A stretch of DNA of 64,000 bases, taken from NCBI GenBank assembly GCA_045837725.1, contig JBEWZL010000066.1, positions 434,001 to 498,000 on the forward strand. The letters are read 5' to 3'. A program made the position numbers and the translations under genes. Origin of the DNA: Vermamoeba vermiformis (taxonomy: Eukaryota; Tubulinea; Echinamoebida). Below are positions 35,001 to 48,064 of this stretch, in pieces. The first letter of the stretch is position 1; each line of letters begins with the position of its first letter. Below the pieces are notes generated by a model. That model was not told where the DNA came from. It was given only the letters and a program-made list of their open reading frames with translations, and searched no databases.

Positions 35001-35542
35001 TCATTTTTACGCGTATGGACCTGACTCCTCGTTCAAGTGGAGGGTTGACATCACTCACGGCAAGAGCCTCATGTTCTGCTCCGAACCAACAGTCGCCGAC
35101 TTGAACCAAGACGGCGTCCCCGAGATTATTATCGCTACCTATGGTGACCCTAATGTTGCTGACAGTGGATATTTGATGGTCATCAGCAACTCCGGATCCG
35201 TTCTCGCAGACATTGCTTTGACCAATCCCAATTTCAGTAAGTTATTAATAACCCTTTTACGTACGCGAAGGTCCTTATTGATCGTTTCAGCTCCTGGTGG
35301 CAACGGAGTCGGCGGTCCTTCGGCCCCTACTGTAGCGGATGTTGATGGTGATGGCTTCCTGGAGATCTTGGTCTTGACTTTTGATCACGGCATTGACGTC
35401 TTTAGTGTCGCGTCTTCTTCTTGTAAGTCACTAGTGAACCATGCGTGGTGATTGATATTAATCATTAATTCACTCAGCCAACTGCCTCTTGTGGCCTGCT
35501 GGTCGTGGTGGAAGATTTAGAACTGGCTACTACACGGCCTAA
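32078..35542 (+). CDS. FG-GAP / VCBS-repeat secreted or membrane protein
   Basis: It starts with a signal peptide (MKATIVLLFIAGVVLTFSSS). Small exons follow, among them FIQRGNAYRVDISASSKDRL, which recalls beta-rich adhesin-head domains. Then come two hydrophobic stretches (IQVSLSVLGLGFLLA; RTLFVLALVAAVLVTPG) and a long series of FG-GAP repeats with calcium-binding DxDxDG motifs (DLDGDGVVEI, DLNGDGDIEL, DLDGDGLNEV, DINNDGKLEV, DLNQDGVPEI, DVDGDGFLEI). It ends TGYYTA with TAA at 35542. FG-GAP domains form integrin-like beta-propellers outside the cell. The region 32078-33080 could be a separate gene, because the second hydrophobic stretch looks like a signal peptide, but no ATG lies there and the exon phases join. 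One intron (32284-about 32507) is unusually long and may hide an exon. Confidence 0.75.
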
Positions 35543-35713
35543 TTAATTAATTTCTAGCGATAAGACCGCAATTAATGTTTTTTCGCTCTTCATTATAATA
35601 TTGTATGACCTAAACTTCTTTCTTGGTAAAGTTAGGACTTTTGATCCTCCTTACATTTCAATCGCTAAGAATTGCTATAATTTCTTATTTTATTTACAAT
35701 TTATTCCACGAAT

Positions 35714-38700
35714 TTATCGCTTTCTCTTTCTATCGAGCGAGACCATCAAAACTAACGACAAGATGAAGAAGAACATGCCGATAACCCACATCCACACTAA
35801 ATTCATCGGGAATGGAGTCAATGACAATCCCATCAACGGAAGATGATCTGTGCGTGTCTTTCTGGCTGTTAGCTCTGAAATTGGAAATTTAATTAGTTTC
35901 TGGATGAATTTTCCAAATAAGGAAAAAAATTCGAGTTATTTTTGCTACGTACCACTCGAATATAATACTTCAATGCCCCAGCGTAAGAAAGAGATATTAG
36001 GAATCCAACTTAATGGCGCACCCATCGAGTCCCAAAAGATTAAAGGCGGGAAAGTGCCACTGACAATCGACATCGAAAAAGTGATCATTACTGTGGCAAT
36101 GGCAGCGGCGCCTGCAGGCACTATGACACTGACGAGAAATCCAATGCCTGTAGCTGTGAACCAGGACAATACGAACACTGAATAGTACCGCTCAAAGGGC
36201 ATTTCGAAAGATGCAAATGCCTTAATAAGAGCTGCATAGAGCAACGGCAGAACTGCCAAATTAGGCAATGTCGAAGTAGCTAAAAGAAAACTCGTTAAGT
36301 ATTTGCTCCGAATACATGCAAAGTTTAAACGTACCTTTAGCCAAAAAGTATGCGACAGTATAACCACCCGCAGCTGATTCGCGGAAGTAAACTGCCTTTT
36401 CTGGCAAAAAAGTTCTCAGTGCTGCTACTGATCCGGCCAACGAAATTCCAAGCGTCATCATCAATGTTGCTGGATCTGACATTTTGACACGTGTTAGCAA
36501 AACTAGTTTTGAAAAATTGGGTCTTATATACTTACAAATTTCATCGGTCAGCGGAATGAGCATTGCATTTGACAAAGTTAGCATCAACAGCTGCGAATCT
36601 CGGCACGAAAAGAAAGTTTCAAAAGTGCTGGATGCGTTGATCACGTGAGCGAATTGCATGGGAGAAGGCGCATCAATGTAAGACAAGTTGGAGAAAATGA
36701 GTCCCATAGACAAGCCAATGATGAGAACCAATAAGAAATCAAATGCAATCGTCGCTGGTCGTTTGTACTGTTGCGCCAATCCTCGCTTCAAAAACATGGC
36801 AAATTGCACGAGAATGACGAACAGCATTGGTGGCTTCTTACGGCTTTGACTTTCTTCGTCTTCTAAGAGCATGTAGCCGTCTACTGGATTTTGTTTTGAC
36901 ATAGATCCAGGGTTCAGTGGTTGAAAATCACCAGTACTCGTTGCCGAAGAAAAGCTGGATCTGGCTGAAGCAGATTGTTGTTCCTTTTCTTCGAGTGCTT
37001 TTGCTTCGACTTCGTGTTTACGTTCACGCCATGAAACAGGAATATTAATGTATTCACCATTGTCGTTTGGAATAACACCGCTGATCACATCCATAAAATA
37101 ATCTGAAAAAAAAGCAGGATTGGCACCACTTTCCAAATTTAGTAATTGTAATATCTCGACGTACCTGCAGGATTTTCCATTTGCGGGCAGGTGTAGCCCA
37201 AACCAGCAAAATATTGGTTGACGTAACTCGACGGACCAATGTAACAAGGCACACCGCCAGTGCCGAGCAAGACCAAGTCGTCGAACATTCGGAAGATGTC
37301 CGCGCGCCTAAAACATTATCAGAATTAACGTACGGTTCGAAGAAGACGAAATTTCAGCGAACTTACGGTTGGTGAATGACCGAAACTACGGTCATGCCCT
37401 TGCTAGCCAATGCTTTTAATAGACCGCAAACTTCTTTGCTGCTGCTTGAGTCGAGACCTGCAACAAATGTTAGCACGTGACGCAAGGTCTGTGTCATTAC
37501 TAAATTAGGAAATCTTACCGGAAGTAGGCTCATCCAAAAACAATACGGACGGATTGCCGACCAACTCCTAATAATATAAAATGTTAGAAAATGAAAGGTA
37601 ATTATATAATAAAGATAGTGTTAGTAAAATATAATTAATTAATGTCGTTCGTACCATGCCAATGTTGACTCGTTTTCTTTGACCTCCTGAAATGCCGCGA
37701 ACATTCTCGTCACCAATTACGGAGTATTGAATAGCTATAAGTTTACCATTTTTAGTGATTTTCTTATTAAATCAACGCCCCACTTGAACATACCAGACAG
37801 TCTTAATTCATGAATGACTCGTTCAACGATATCTGCAACTTTAGTCGTACCGTTCTTGATCACCGCTGAATTTTGTAAAATTTCTGCAATGGAATGGTAT
37901 TTAGAACAAATGAAGATATAGACAACAAATTTTTGCAAAGACTTGCCTTTGACGTTCAATTCTCGTAACATGACGTCTTCTTGCGGTACGAATCCCATTA
38001 AGTGCAAGAAATGAGATCTATTTGTATCTCCATTGAACAATACTTGTCCTTCTTGCTTGCCATAATAGGCTTTGCCTGCGAGCACCGTCTATAAAAGGAA
38101 ATGTTAAGCCTCTAAACTCAGCGAGCTCAACTCCATAAGAAAGCACAATCCTATCGTAGTGCCCTTATAGATATAATTACTTGTGTAATATAGATTCACT
38201 CACCATAAAAGTTGACTTTCCTGCGCCGCTCGGACCCATAATCGCTAAAAATAGAGAACTTTAGTTTGACACGAATCACGTGAGTTTAAAGCTAAAATCG
38301 GTGAATTTAGCGGTCGTATACCACCATTAATTAATAATCTATGAGATATTTGATATTCTACCTGTTACACGACCGGATCTGATGGTGCCAGTGACTCCCG
38401 ACAAAACTTTCTTGCCTCCTTTGAGAGTTAAGCCAAGGCCGTCGAACTCAATGTTGACTCTTGGTTCTATGACATTATATTCTCCTTTAAATTTTTCAAC
38501 TGGAACAAAACCAAGTCAGATCGAGCTCGTTACAAATATGTTGGCAACTTGCCGCGACTTACCGCGATTCAATCCTCGTTGATGGTTGTCTTCAATTCGT
38601 TTTTGAACCATAAAATAAACAAATAAGAGCAATCCTAGCGCGATTGCAATTGCTGGAATCAGTACATGACGCTTTTCTTGAAAAGCTGAGCCTTCAGGGC

Positions 38701-39127
38701 ATAAACTGAACCCAGAACATTCTGAAATTGTATGTTAGTCGAGATGTTTAAATATGGCAATAGATCTACCCGTTGGCTCCATAGATAATGCTGGGCAATA
38801 GAATCCAGCAGGACAAATTATTGACGTCGTGACGTTAGGGCAGTAATAACCGGCAGGACAATCCATCGGGCACTGCATCTCCGGCGGACAGTATTGCCCT
38901 ATTTCGAAGTCAATAAATATCGCAAGATCCTTTCGTAAATAAATTTTCGCAATGATTGTTAGTCCGACGACATTGTAATGTAACTTACTTTCGACGCAAG
39001 GTAGTGGTACTCCATCCGGGCAATAGAATCCAGCTGGACATAATATTGTTATGTTGAAGTTAAATTGAGATCGTGCCAGATGAACCAATGAAATTAACAA
39101 AATCGCTGATATGAGCTTGAATGACAT
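35714..39127 (-). CDS. ABCG (white-like) half transporter with Cys-rich CPAGYYCP ectodomain
   Basis: The ATG at 39127 begins a signal peptide (MSFKLISAILLISLVHLARS). A short ectodomain repeats the motif CPAGFYCP / CPAGYYCP three times, then one membrane segment (LIPAIAIALGLLLFVYFMVQ). The ABC domain has Walker A GPSGAGKST, signature ISGGQRKRVNIGMELV, Walker B VLFLDEPTSGLD and the switch His in VSVIHQPRADI. After a Ser-rich linker come six membrane helices (for example IAFDFLLVLIIGLSMGLIF, LMMTLGISLAGSVAALRTF, FVLSWFTATGIGFLVSVIV) and a basic end (LDRKRKR) at TAA 35714. The layout matches plant ABCG24/28-type proteins. Substrates of that group are unsettled; lipids or wall precursors are proposed. 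Convergent with the FG-GAP gene (171 bp). Confidence 0.9.
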
Positions 39128-40039
39128 GTTCTTCTTGCGTTAAGTGGAGTGGCGTTATATTAAAATTTACAAATAAATAATAATTTATTCAATTTTGTGC
39201 ATAATTCTTTGCAGCGTTGAGATCAGATCCGGTGTCAAACCAAAAATAATCCTGCCTTTTGTTGCGAACACAACTAAACACAATACGACAAATAACAAAA
39301 TCTTGTCTGATGTTGTGTGTTGTTTCGCACAATTTCAAACATACCTATTTTCGCGTTTCGCTTTTTCAGAAGAAGGTCAACTCAATGGTCCCTTGTGAAA
39401 CGCTTTTTGAGGGGATGCATCCGCCCAAATCTTAAGGTCATGCAATAATGCGAACCATCTATGCTTTACTATATATTGGTCAGCATTGCCACGGAGGTAA
39501 TACACTTTTATTTCAAAATTGCGCGAATTGTCGGCATGGTTGGATGACTGGATGCACTTTCTCCAATCCAATCTATAGCCAAAGGCAAGTTTTACATAGG
39601 TTTAATAATGTTTATCTTACTAATTAAATAAATAAAAGGGGGTTTGATTTTGTCGTCGATCGGATTTATCTCTATTAGTGGTCGAGTAAGCCTCAAATTA
39701 ACCCGCGTACATTAACATAATATACGACTTTAAACGTATACATTATACATTGCAGCGTGTATTAAATTCAGAATTACTCGGATCTGGTTGTTTTCGCGTT
39801 TACGATTTTTCGGTGATGGTTCGTCGCAGTAAACTTGCAATCGGAAATAAGTTTCTTGACGCCTTGACTGTATTCGGAATAACCACAATGTGATACGTTG
39901 CGAGGTACATGGTACAAAAATCAAAGTGGATCATAGCCCTTAAGTCTTTCCTACACCATTATTTCCAAAGTCTAACCAGTTAGACTGTCTGGACTTAATT
40001 TAATATTTACTAAGGATAACAATAACAATATGCTAGCAT
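39128..40039. other. Long intergenic region without a supported gene
   Basis: This 912-bp gap lies upstream of the ABCG gene and downstream of the fumarate reductase gene, both on the minus strand. An open frame of about 64 codons on the minus strand (39571-39377, LLHDLKIWADASPQKAF) has no ATG and no partner exon. Nothing else stands out. Confidence 0.4.
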
Positions 40040-42421
40040 TTACAATTTTGAGTGCAATTTGGGTACATCCGAGGCCTTGACGCGACCAATAACGGTGTCA
40101 GGAGCATACTTCTCAATAACATCAGGCTTGTGAAGCATGTTGAATTCTTCAGTAGCATCGCGACCAGCGTAGATCAAGATGGCCTTCTTGCCTCCCGGGT
40201 GATCCTTCAAGAACTTGGTCACATCCAACACTTGACCGTTGATGATGACCCAGCAGTCGTCGTCCTTGTTGTGCTTAGCGACCTCCTCCAAGCTGTATTC
40301 CTTGTGACGGTCAGCAGCGGGGGCAGCAGAAGGTGATTGTTGAGCGAGTTGAGGGTTTTGTTCGCCAACGGGCAAGGCAGAGGGGCCAGAAACAGCGCCT
40401 TGTTGGTTGTTCCAAGTGAATTCGAGCGTGAACTTGTCCTTAGAGGGCAACACAGTGACCTTGAAGTCACCATTGCCAGCACCACTGACGCCTTGGCCGC
40501 CCTTGTTGATCAAATGGCTGAACAAGTAGCGAGCAGCAGTGGCTCCGGCAACACGACCGAAGACGACGCAACCAAGCAACGAGCTGCCACCGAGACGGTT
40601 AGCACCGTGGACACCACCAGCGACTTCACCAGCAGCGAAGAGACCAGGGATGAGGTTGCGGTTGTTGTTGTTCAAGACCTCGCATTCAGGGTTGATTTCC
40701 AAACCACCCATGCAGAAGTGCAACACGGGGGTGACAATGCTGACGTAGAACTCGTCGTTCATCTTGAAGGGCAAGTTGTGGAAGTATTTCTTGCCGAAGG
40801 GGTCCTTGTTGGCCTTGGCACCTTCGTTGTACTTGTTGAAGGTCTCAGAGAGGACTTGAGGCGAGATACCCATCTCCTTGGCCAAAGCCTCACCACTCTC
40901 GAATCTCTTCATCAAGCCGCGGCCCATGTAGTGCTTGCAGTGCCATTCGATTTCTTTGCCACCAGCACCGTTCAAAATCAATCTGTAAGGACCCTTGTTG
41001 CGCTTCCACATCTCACCAGTGACGTAATCGCGGTGACCCAATTCGTCAGCGAATCTGAGGCCGTCACGGTCGACCAAGAGACCACCAACACCACGGAGAG
41101 CCTCAGCGGCCAAGAACTTGACTTTAGCGTCAGGCTCCTTAGGGTCGACGAGACCGGTCGGATGTACTTGAACCTTCTCGAGGTCAACAGCATTGCAGCC
41201 AACAGCCAAACCCATCTTGATACCGTCACCAGTGCTGTAGTCACCGTTAGTGGTGGGCAAGTCGTAAATGTCGGGTCTGTATTTCTTCAACAAAGAGCTG
41301 TCAGTGAAATCCGCAGCGTAACCACCAGTAGCCAAAACAACAGGGCCGTGTTCCTTGCCCTTAGTACCGTTCTCGACGTGTTCAGTCCTGTAGTAACGAT
41401 ATTGATTAGAATTGTTGTTAAGAAAGATTTGATTGGTCAGAAAGTCGTGCGAGGTCGCGCAGATCGAATGAAAAAAATGAATTTCTACGGCATTGTCTAT
41501 TAATTTAGCCGTATTAAGAATAATTCCATAATATTGGCATCAATGTGTGTACGAAGAAAGAATTACGAACGAAATTGAAAGTAGTCCTGATCGTGCAACG
41601 GCTAGTAGGTGCATCCAAAATTTTTCCATTCAATTACGCAGACAAAAATAGCGAAAATTCTTATAATATAATAAAACTTACTCGACACCGACGACGGTTC
41701 CGTTGTTATCCTTGATCAAACCAGTAACGCGGGTCTTAACCAAGATGCGAGCGCGATTGGGATGACTTTTGGCGATATCTTCCAATTTCTCCATCAAAGC
41801 GTAAGTGATGGTCATACCAGGGAAGCGTTCACCACCACGGTGAGTACGAGGGAATGAGTGGCCACCAAGACGAGAAACCTTGGACAGATCCAACTTGAAC
41901 TTGGTTTGCAACCATTCGACGGCGGGACCACTGTTGCCGGTAAGAACTTGAATAAGCTCGGGGCGAGCAAGCTCACGAGCAGATTTCATAGTGTCCTCGA
42001 AGAAAGCATCGACGCTATCCTACAAATTTAAATATTGTTAGGTCAGATTCAGCGCGGAAAGGCAAGCAGAAGAAATTTCCTTTGAATTGCAGAAAAGATT
42101 TTTATTATAAATAATATGTGGGTAGGAGAATATAAAAGTACTAGTGGCGATAGTAATTGAAACTAATTTGATTTATAATTTTTAAATTTTCATAAAATAG
42201 CATCCACATATTCTCGCATTAGCGGCTTTATTTACCTTGATGCCGGCCTTGATTTGAGTCTTAGTCAAAGCACCGTTGATGCCGGAAGTAGCCTTGGTGG
42301 AGTTACCTCCCATGAAGGAGGACTTCTCGATGACGAGAACATTGCCTCCGTGTTCCAAGACGGTGTGGGCAGCAGAGAGACCAGCAAGGCCTCCACCGAC
42401 GATGATGATTTGGTTAGACAT
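40040..42421 (-). CDS. Soluble fumarate reductase (flavoprotein) fused to cytochrome b5
   Basis: Three exons (42421-about 42234, about 42019-41682, about 41388-40040) encode about 625 residues. The N-terminus is an FAD-binding motif (IIVGGGLAGLSAAHTVLEHG). The flavoprotein core follows: SSFMGGNSTKATSGING, VQVHPTGLVDP, EALRGVGGLLVDRDGLRF, CMGGLEINPECEVL, IPGLFAAGEVAGGVHGANRL. After a Pro/Ala/Gln linker comes a cytochrome b5 domain (YSLEEVAKHNKDDDCWVIIN, FLKDHPGGKKAILIYAG) with the heme-ligand HPGG. Soluble fumarate reductases with this layout are known from yeast (without b5), kinetoplastids and slime moulds; they reduce fumarate to succinate to reoxidise flavin or NADH under low oxygen. No mitochondrial presequence is visible, so probably cytosolic. 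Strong codon bias towards C-ending codons suggests high expression. Confidence 0.9.
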
Positions 42422-42938
42422 ATTGTTATCTGTAAGAAAGTAAGGATAAAAGTGATAAATGAAACGTCGCTAATTTTTAGGTCCGATCACAATGTGGGAA
42501 ATACCAAAGCACCGTGCACTTTGTGGATATTATTGCTAAACATAGAACAACGATATGTGATAGCATCTTTTACTGGCACTTATGATGCAATCAAGATTAT
42601 TAGAAGAACGCAATCATTTGACAGATACGATGTGGGAACTACAGCTTTGCAGAAGGAGAAATATTATTATTATCATTTAAATAATTAATATACATGCGGT
42701 ACGTTATCATGACACGAATTGATTCTCGTTATGGGCTGTGTCAAATTGAAATCCGATTTTCGATACCGAATTAATTCCGACGGCAAATTAACGCGATACG
42801 ACATTACTTTTGCGATGCGACCAAGTACTACGGTTAGCGTCGACCTAGTCAAATTATAAAGTTGGTTGCAACTCGAGCACGAGATCACGCTGCAATATCG
42901 TAGCATAATTTCCAGCTTTGTTACATTATTTATTTACA
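42422..42938. other. Intergenic region
   Basis: This 517-bp gap holds the fumarate reductase promoter and the RasGEF gene 3' flank. A 73-codon minus-strand frame at 42906-42685 starts with ATG but has no recognisable features and is not called. Confidence 0.4.
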
Positions 42939-45900
42939 TCAGTTTTTGGCAATTTTTTTCTGCGTATTTTGCCTTGGGTCGTATTGCATTGATATTGCAT
43001 AGGCTTCATTGTCGGAGATCGGATCCGAGCTAAGGACCTTTGTTAGAGCCAGTTTTACCGTTACAAGAATACCTTACCTTAATTGTACGTCCAAATATTG
43101 CAGTACGGGCATGGCAGGCGCAATGTTGTGAGCCACGCGTTGATAATTAAGCAACTCGTTAATAATGCCAGCCACGATAATGTTGCGCGTAAAGTTGATC
43201 TTTCCATTCATAAATACTGGGTTGCCTTCTTCAGCATACGTTAGATCCGTCAAGTACATTCCCAAGAACGGGATCAGCGGCACTGGTGCAGATCTCATCA
43301 GTTGCCTATTGCTCGGTTAATCGAGGTTTCAAGGCACGTTGTTTAGAATTAACAAACCTTAAACCGGCCCAGTTATTTTCATTTAGCTTTCGAAGCCTAT
43401 CCAATGAGGTAAGTTGTGTCTTGTCGATTTCCTGAAATGGTAATTCAGATTGATGAGCGGGAATGAGCTTAGCAGTAACAATATTTTGACGTACCTTCCA
43501 AGCAGTCCGTAACCGTGAAATGGAAGCGTTGTCTAATGCCGCCATTACAGCTACCATCGTGTCAAAGTTGTTGATCGACACGCATTCTTCGGCCATTTGC
43601 ACGACTTTTCTCAACGCTTCAACACGCTTGTCAAGTTGATCAAACGATAGAATGGTACGTATCAGCCAACTGCTAATCGAGTTTGAGTGATTGATGAGTG
43701 CTAAGACTTGCGGTGAAGTTTTAGCCTTATCACTCTTAGTCCACGCTTGATTGAACAATTCTTCAGCCTTGATCGCTTGAAAGAGGTCTGAGCTCAATAT
43801 GGTCAATTGACTGATCATCTCTTTGGCAGTGAGGGCATTGAAAACTGCGAGTGGGTCTTCGTTGACGTTCAGAGCTGATAACGAGGTCTTCGCGACGAGA
43901 TTGGTGCCACCAACGATTGTATTCAACTTGCGGACTTGTGCTCGTCGTTCTAATTTCTAAACGGTTGAGGGTTGATTAGTAAAATAGATGACGCAAGTAA
44001 TGAGGTTGTACCTTAGTAGTGAAGCTGGACATGAGTGCATTGGCGTACTGTTCGCCCTCGATCTCGCTGACTGGACCTTTAATGAACTCTTCAAATGTGT
44101 GCTCGAACTCTCTGTTATCAAATTCGACGAAGTATTTCTCGATCCAGCTCTTGATCAGACTTAAAACCCTGTGCCAAATATAAGCTTAGGCTACAAGGTT
44201 TGGTATTCACTTACCTTGATCTCACGGGTATCTGTTTCTCAATACGAATTTCTGCAAGTTGATCATCGCTCAGATCTTTTTCTACAGGTGTGATGCAGTA
44301 GCGTTCAATCAACTTGTACAGTAATTCTATTGAGGTCAGGAAGTTCTTGTAGCTCAATAAGAACGCATCACGCACTTTGAGATCTGTTTCAGATTAGAAC
44401 TGACGCTTGTAGCACGACGTATTATATTCTTACCGTCAAATCTATTGCCAGTAATGTCGCGGATCAGTTCGTCAATGCTCGAAACACGGATCTGTGGCAC
44501 TGCATAGCCCGAGGATGGGCGTTGCGTTTTTGTAACGAGATTTGAGGCTGAAGTGGTTTTAGTCACTGGTGCTGAGGACGGTGTTTGACGGGGTTCTGAT
44601 TCTATGTCTGACATGCGCACACCGAAAATGTACTAAGAAATTGTTAGGCGTGATGGGCACAATAGTTGGGATGACATTACCTCAAAAGATGAAACCTCCG
44701 TGGTGAACAATCCGTGGAGTTTCTGTACGCCTTTCATAAACGCGTTATTCTTCCTGGTGAGTTCTTGCAAGATGTCCTCAATTGTTTCATCAATTTCACT
44801 CATGTTGCTCTGGTTGATCGAGTCGTTGATCAGTATCGATGTCAATTGATCGAGCGGCTCTGCAAACGCGTTCATCAAAATACGCAACTCTTCGCGTGCC
44901 CGAATACGTTCGGCGAACAAATCACTGTCTTTCTGCACGGTATAGCTTATTAAAACATGGTCGATAGAGTTAAAGGGTCTGGGTTTAGGGTTACCTTCAA
45001 CGTTTCTAAAAGTTTCTTGCTGGACGCAATTTCCTTCTTCATCATGCTAGAAATACTGTCCATGTGACTGTTGTGCAATTTCAACATCTTCGATAGTGAT
45101 AGCGCGTGCTCAACCTAAAGGTGAAGAGTCAAAACAACGTAGTTATGCAATGAGTTGGTGCATGGAACATACCACGTGGGCAATCTTTTGAATGGTGACG
45201 ATTCTATTGGTTACAACTTCATGGTGCGCAGGCTCCACAATCATGCTCTTTCGAAGTGGCTTTATAATATCAAAGTGGGTCTTACGACTGCTCGCCAGTT
45301 TGGCTTCGATTTGCTCGGTCATGTTGAACGTGTCAAGAGCATCAATCGACTGCTTCTTTCGCTTTTTGTTTCTTGTTAGTCTTTGTGTCAAGACAGTATC
45401 GTCATCTTGACTCAGTGAAGCGCTGTCGCGTTTGATGGATCTCTTGCGAATGTTTGATTCGGATTTTGTTTGGATAAGATTGGCTTTTCGGCCACTATTC
45501 GGAGATTCCGGTGCCGTTAACTTTGGGTCGCTATTTTTTCTTAGTCTCAGCTTGGTTTGTATTTGAAGATTGATTTTCTTCGATCTTTTGAACCATGCTG
45601 CCAACCTTAGAATTGGCGGCACCAACTTTGTGCATGGCAATTGTTGCGCGAGGTTTGTTCAGTAGAGCGGCGTTGGGCTTGACAACCGAAAAGCGATTCT
45701 CGTTGGGAGTGGAAGTGGTCTTCTTAATCAAGGTCGGACTGGTGGAGTTCGTGTTATTGGTTGCGGGGACAGTTTGCTTTTTAGGTGCAGCAGCAGTCTG
45801 GGTGGTGGTTTGATCTGTCGTTGCTGCCATTGGGATTAATCGAGAAGAGGCATTTCCGAGGAGCTCTGACACTACGCGCAGCATATGAACTTGTCGGCCA

Positions 45901-48064
45901 ACAAACTCAGTCGGATCTGACCTCGTAGCTGACCAGTCATAACGTTGATTGTTCAACTCAGCCTGGTGAGTTAACATGATTAGCCAAGTGATTGCTATAT
46001 AGAGTAAAATACGCACAGAGAGCTCCATGAGTTGTTTTTGAACGGATATAGAAGTATCTGCCATTTCTTTAATGGTCAGCGAAATTTTCTCGCGAATGCC
46101 TTTCTCTTTGTCAATCTCAGTTTCAGCGACCTTTGATTTGATTTCCAGTCTCGTTCTCTCGGCGTTGAGATTGGCGATACGGATGTTGACTTTGTTAGCG
46201 ACCTTTTGCTTCATTTTGAAACCTAATAAAGAGGCATGAGTAGAGTTACGAACGAGATCTAGTGAGAGTCTTACCAGCGAATAGACCACCGAACTCTGTG
46301 GCCGACAGGGTTTTAGCAAGTTCTTCGGGGTCTCGTCCTTCGTTGTTTTTAGCGCTTAATACTTCACTTGGCGCGTACTTGAGCAGCAGTCGCACGGTCT
46401 CGAACGAGTCACTCATAACACCGTAGTGCAACGGCGTGTCACCGTTTCTATTAAGTCAGTCAGAAATGAAAGTTCACGCGTTCGACGGACGTACAATGTC
46501 TTTTTCATCATGTCACCACCGTCGTTAATGATGTACTGAATGGCCAGATTGTTGGCTCTGAATGCCGCAGCATGAAGAGCAGTCTCGCCGGCGTTATTTT
46601 GGTGATTGATATCGACCCCTATTGAAAAGTTAGTAGTTATTTGATGCGGGAGTTGCGAATGGATCTGACCTTGCGACTTCATCTGATAGAGCAGCGTGTC
46701 TATTAATGCCGAGTATACATCTACTTGTTGTTCTTTAGGAATAATCTTTGCAAGTCTAATCAGTACAATGTTGTTGTCGGCATCTGTAAGAACTGTTTTG
46801 ATCGTGCCGCTTGAAAGCAACTTCTTCGCAATGCCAAAGTTGCCTATTGATGAAAAGTTGAATAACGCAATGACACAATAGTAATAGTATTATTATTTTA
46901 CCTTCGTTTATAGCAGCAAATATCGGATTGATTCGACTTTTGTCGTTCGACAAGTACTTGTTTATATCGAGCTTCAACGTGTTCATTTGACTAATGATGT
47001 ATTCGACGATATTCTCATAGTCTAGTAACACGAGTATGAGTATTTATAATGGTTGAATGCCCTAAAATAAAAATACGTACTTTTTTCGCACGCAGTCAAT
47101 AAGACTTTCAGCAGTTGTTGCTCGCTCAGTGAGAATATGGTCGCTGTAATAGCATAGCTGTCAGTTTGATGTAATAGTATTAAGCCCGAATATTTTGTAG
47201 CACGTACTGTGCAGCAAGGCAGACACGAAGGAATTTAGCCGTTTTGGAACGGTTAGTGCTTTAGCGTCATTAGCATTAGCTGTTTTATAAAATTTCTTCG
47301 CAATTTCTTCTCTGTTCGTTAGTAGTGCCAAAAATAATGGCGTATCTCCTTCTCTGTATAAAACAAAGATTAGAATACAATGGATCAGTCAATCAATCAA
47401 TTCAATGTAACTCGTACTTATTTTGAATGTTCATATCGGCTTTATGTTTCAATAGTGAAGCAATAGCTACCGTATTAATGTCGTGCAACAGGGACTCGTG
47501 AAGTGCGGTATTGCCAAATTTGTTAATAGAATTAACGTCGAGGCCTGACAATCGAATTAAGAAAATGTGATATGAGTAATAACATTTTCGAATATAGGCG
47601 ACTTACCACTCGCAAGCAAAGCTGAGATCGCATCCTTGAATTTTCGTCGATCGCGCGGTTGTTTGCGAACGAGGATATGTAACAAAGTATTGGCATTGTC
47701 GGTTGTGATGTCAATTTTCGTACGGTCGTCTTTTAATAGCTGAAGGAACACCGATATTTGGCCTGATTAATTAAAAATTAATTAAGAAAATTAATTGCAC
47801 CATTTGCGTTGAACGCAGGTGGAAATTGAATTTTTACCTTTCCTTAGAGCCACAATAACAGCAGGTTGATCATTTTGATCTCGTAGATTCGGATCAATCT
47901 TTTTTTCTTTCAATAATTGCTTTACCGTTTGGTCGTCGCCTAATAATTGATAAATAATGCTGCGCGAGTATATTTACTAACTAACCATCTTGCAGCGCCG
48001 TCCAGAATTGCGTTTCGGTTGGCAATGAAATATTAACTGCACTTTTTGGCGCGATCTGCGACAT
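42939..48064 (-). CDS. Ankyrin - coiled coil - RasGEF fusion protein
   Basis: It begins at 48064 (MSQIAPKSAVNISLPTETQF). About 25 small exons encode roughly 1,250 residues. Order: ankyrin repeats (KFGNTALHESLLHDI, NAGETALHAAAFRANNLAI, GDTPLHYGVMSDSFETVRLL), a coiled coil (IANLNAERTRLEIKSKVAET), a Thr/Ser/Asn-rich and basic linker (RNKKRKKQ), a second helical region (LDQLTSILINDSINQ), a RasGEF N-terminal domain (SYKNFLTSIELLYKLIERYC) and a CDC25 catalytic domain (LTAKEMISQLTILSSDLFQA, NHSNSISSWLIRTILSFDQL, LIPFLGMYLTDLTYAEEGNP). The open frame stops at 43074, but a 48-nt intron (43077-43030) leads to a last exon with NEAYAISMQYDPR, the usual RasGEF C-terminal pattern, ending at TGA 42939. It probably activates a Ras- or Rap-type GTPase at sites chosen by the ankyrin part. 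Confidence 0.88.

Noticed and set aside
39377-39571. Possible small gene on the minus strand
   Set aside because: No ATG, no partner exon and no recognisable motif.
40337-41503. Plus-strand open frame of 388 codons
   Set aside because: It is antisense to the fumarate reductase exon and arises from that gene's C-ending codon bias; it has no domain or splice signals.
42254-42688. Plus-strand open frame of 144 codons
   Set aside because: It overlaps the first exon of the fumarate reductase gene in antisense and has low-complexity content.
42685-42906. 73-codon ATG frame on the minus strand
   Set aside because: No motif, no homologue recalled, lies in a likely promoter region.
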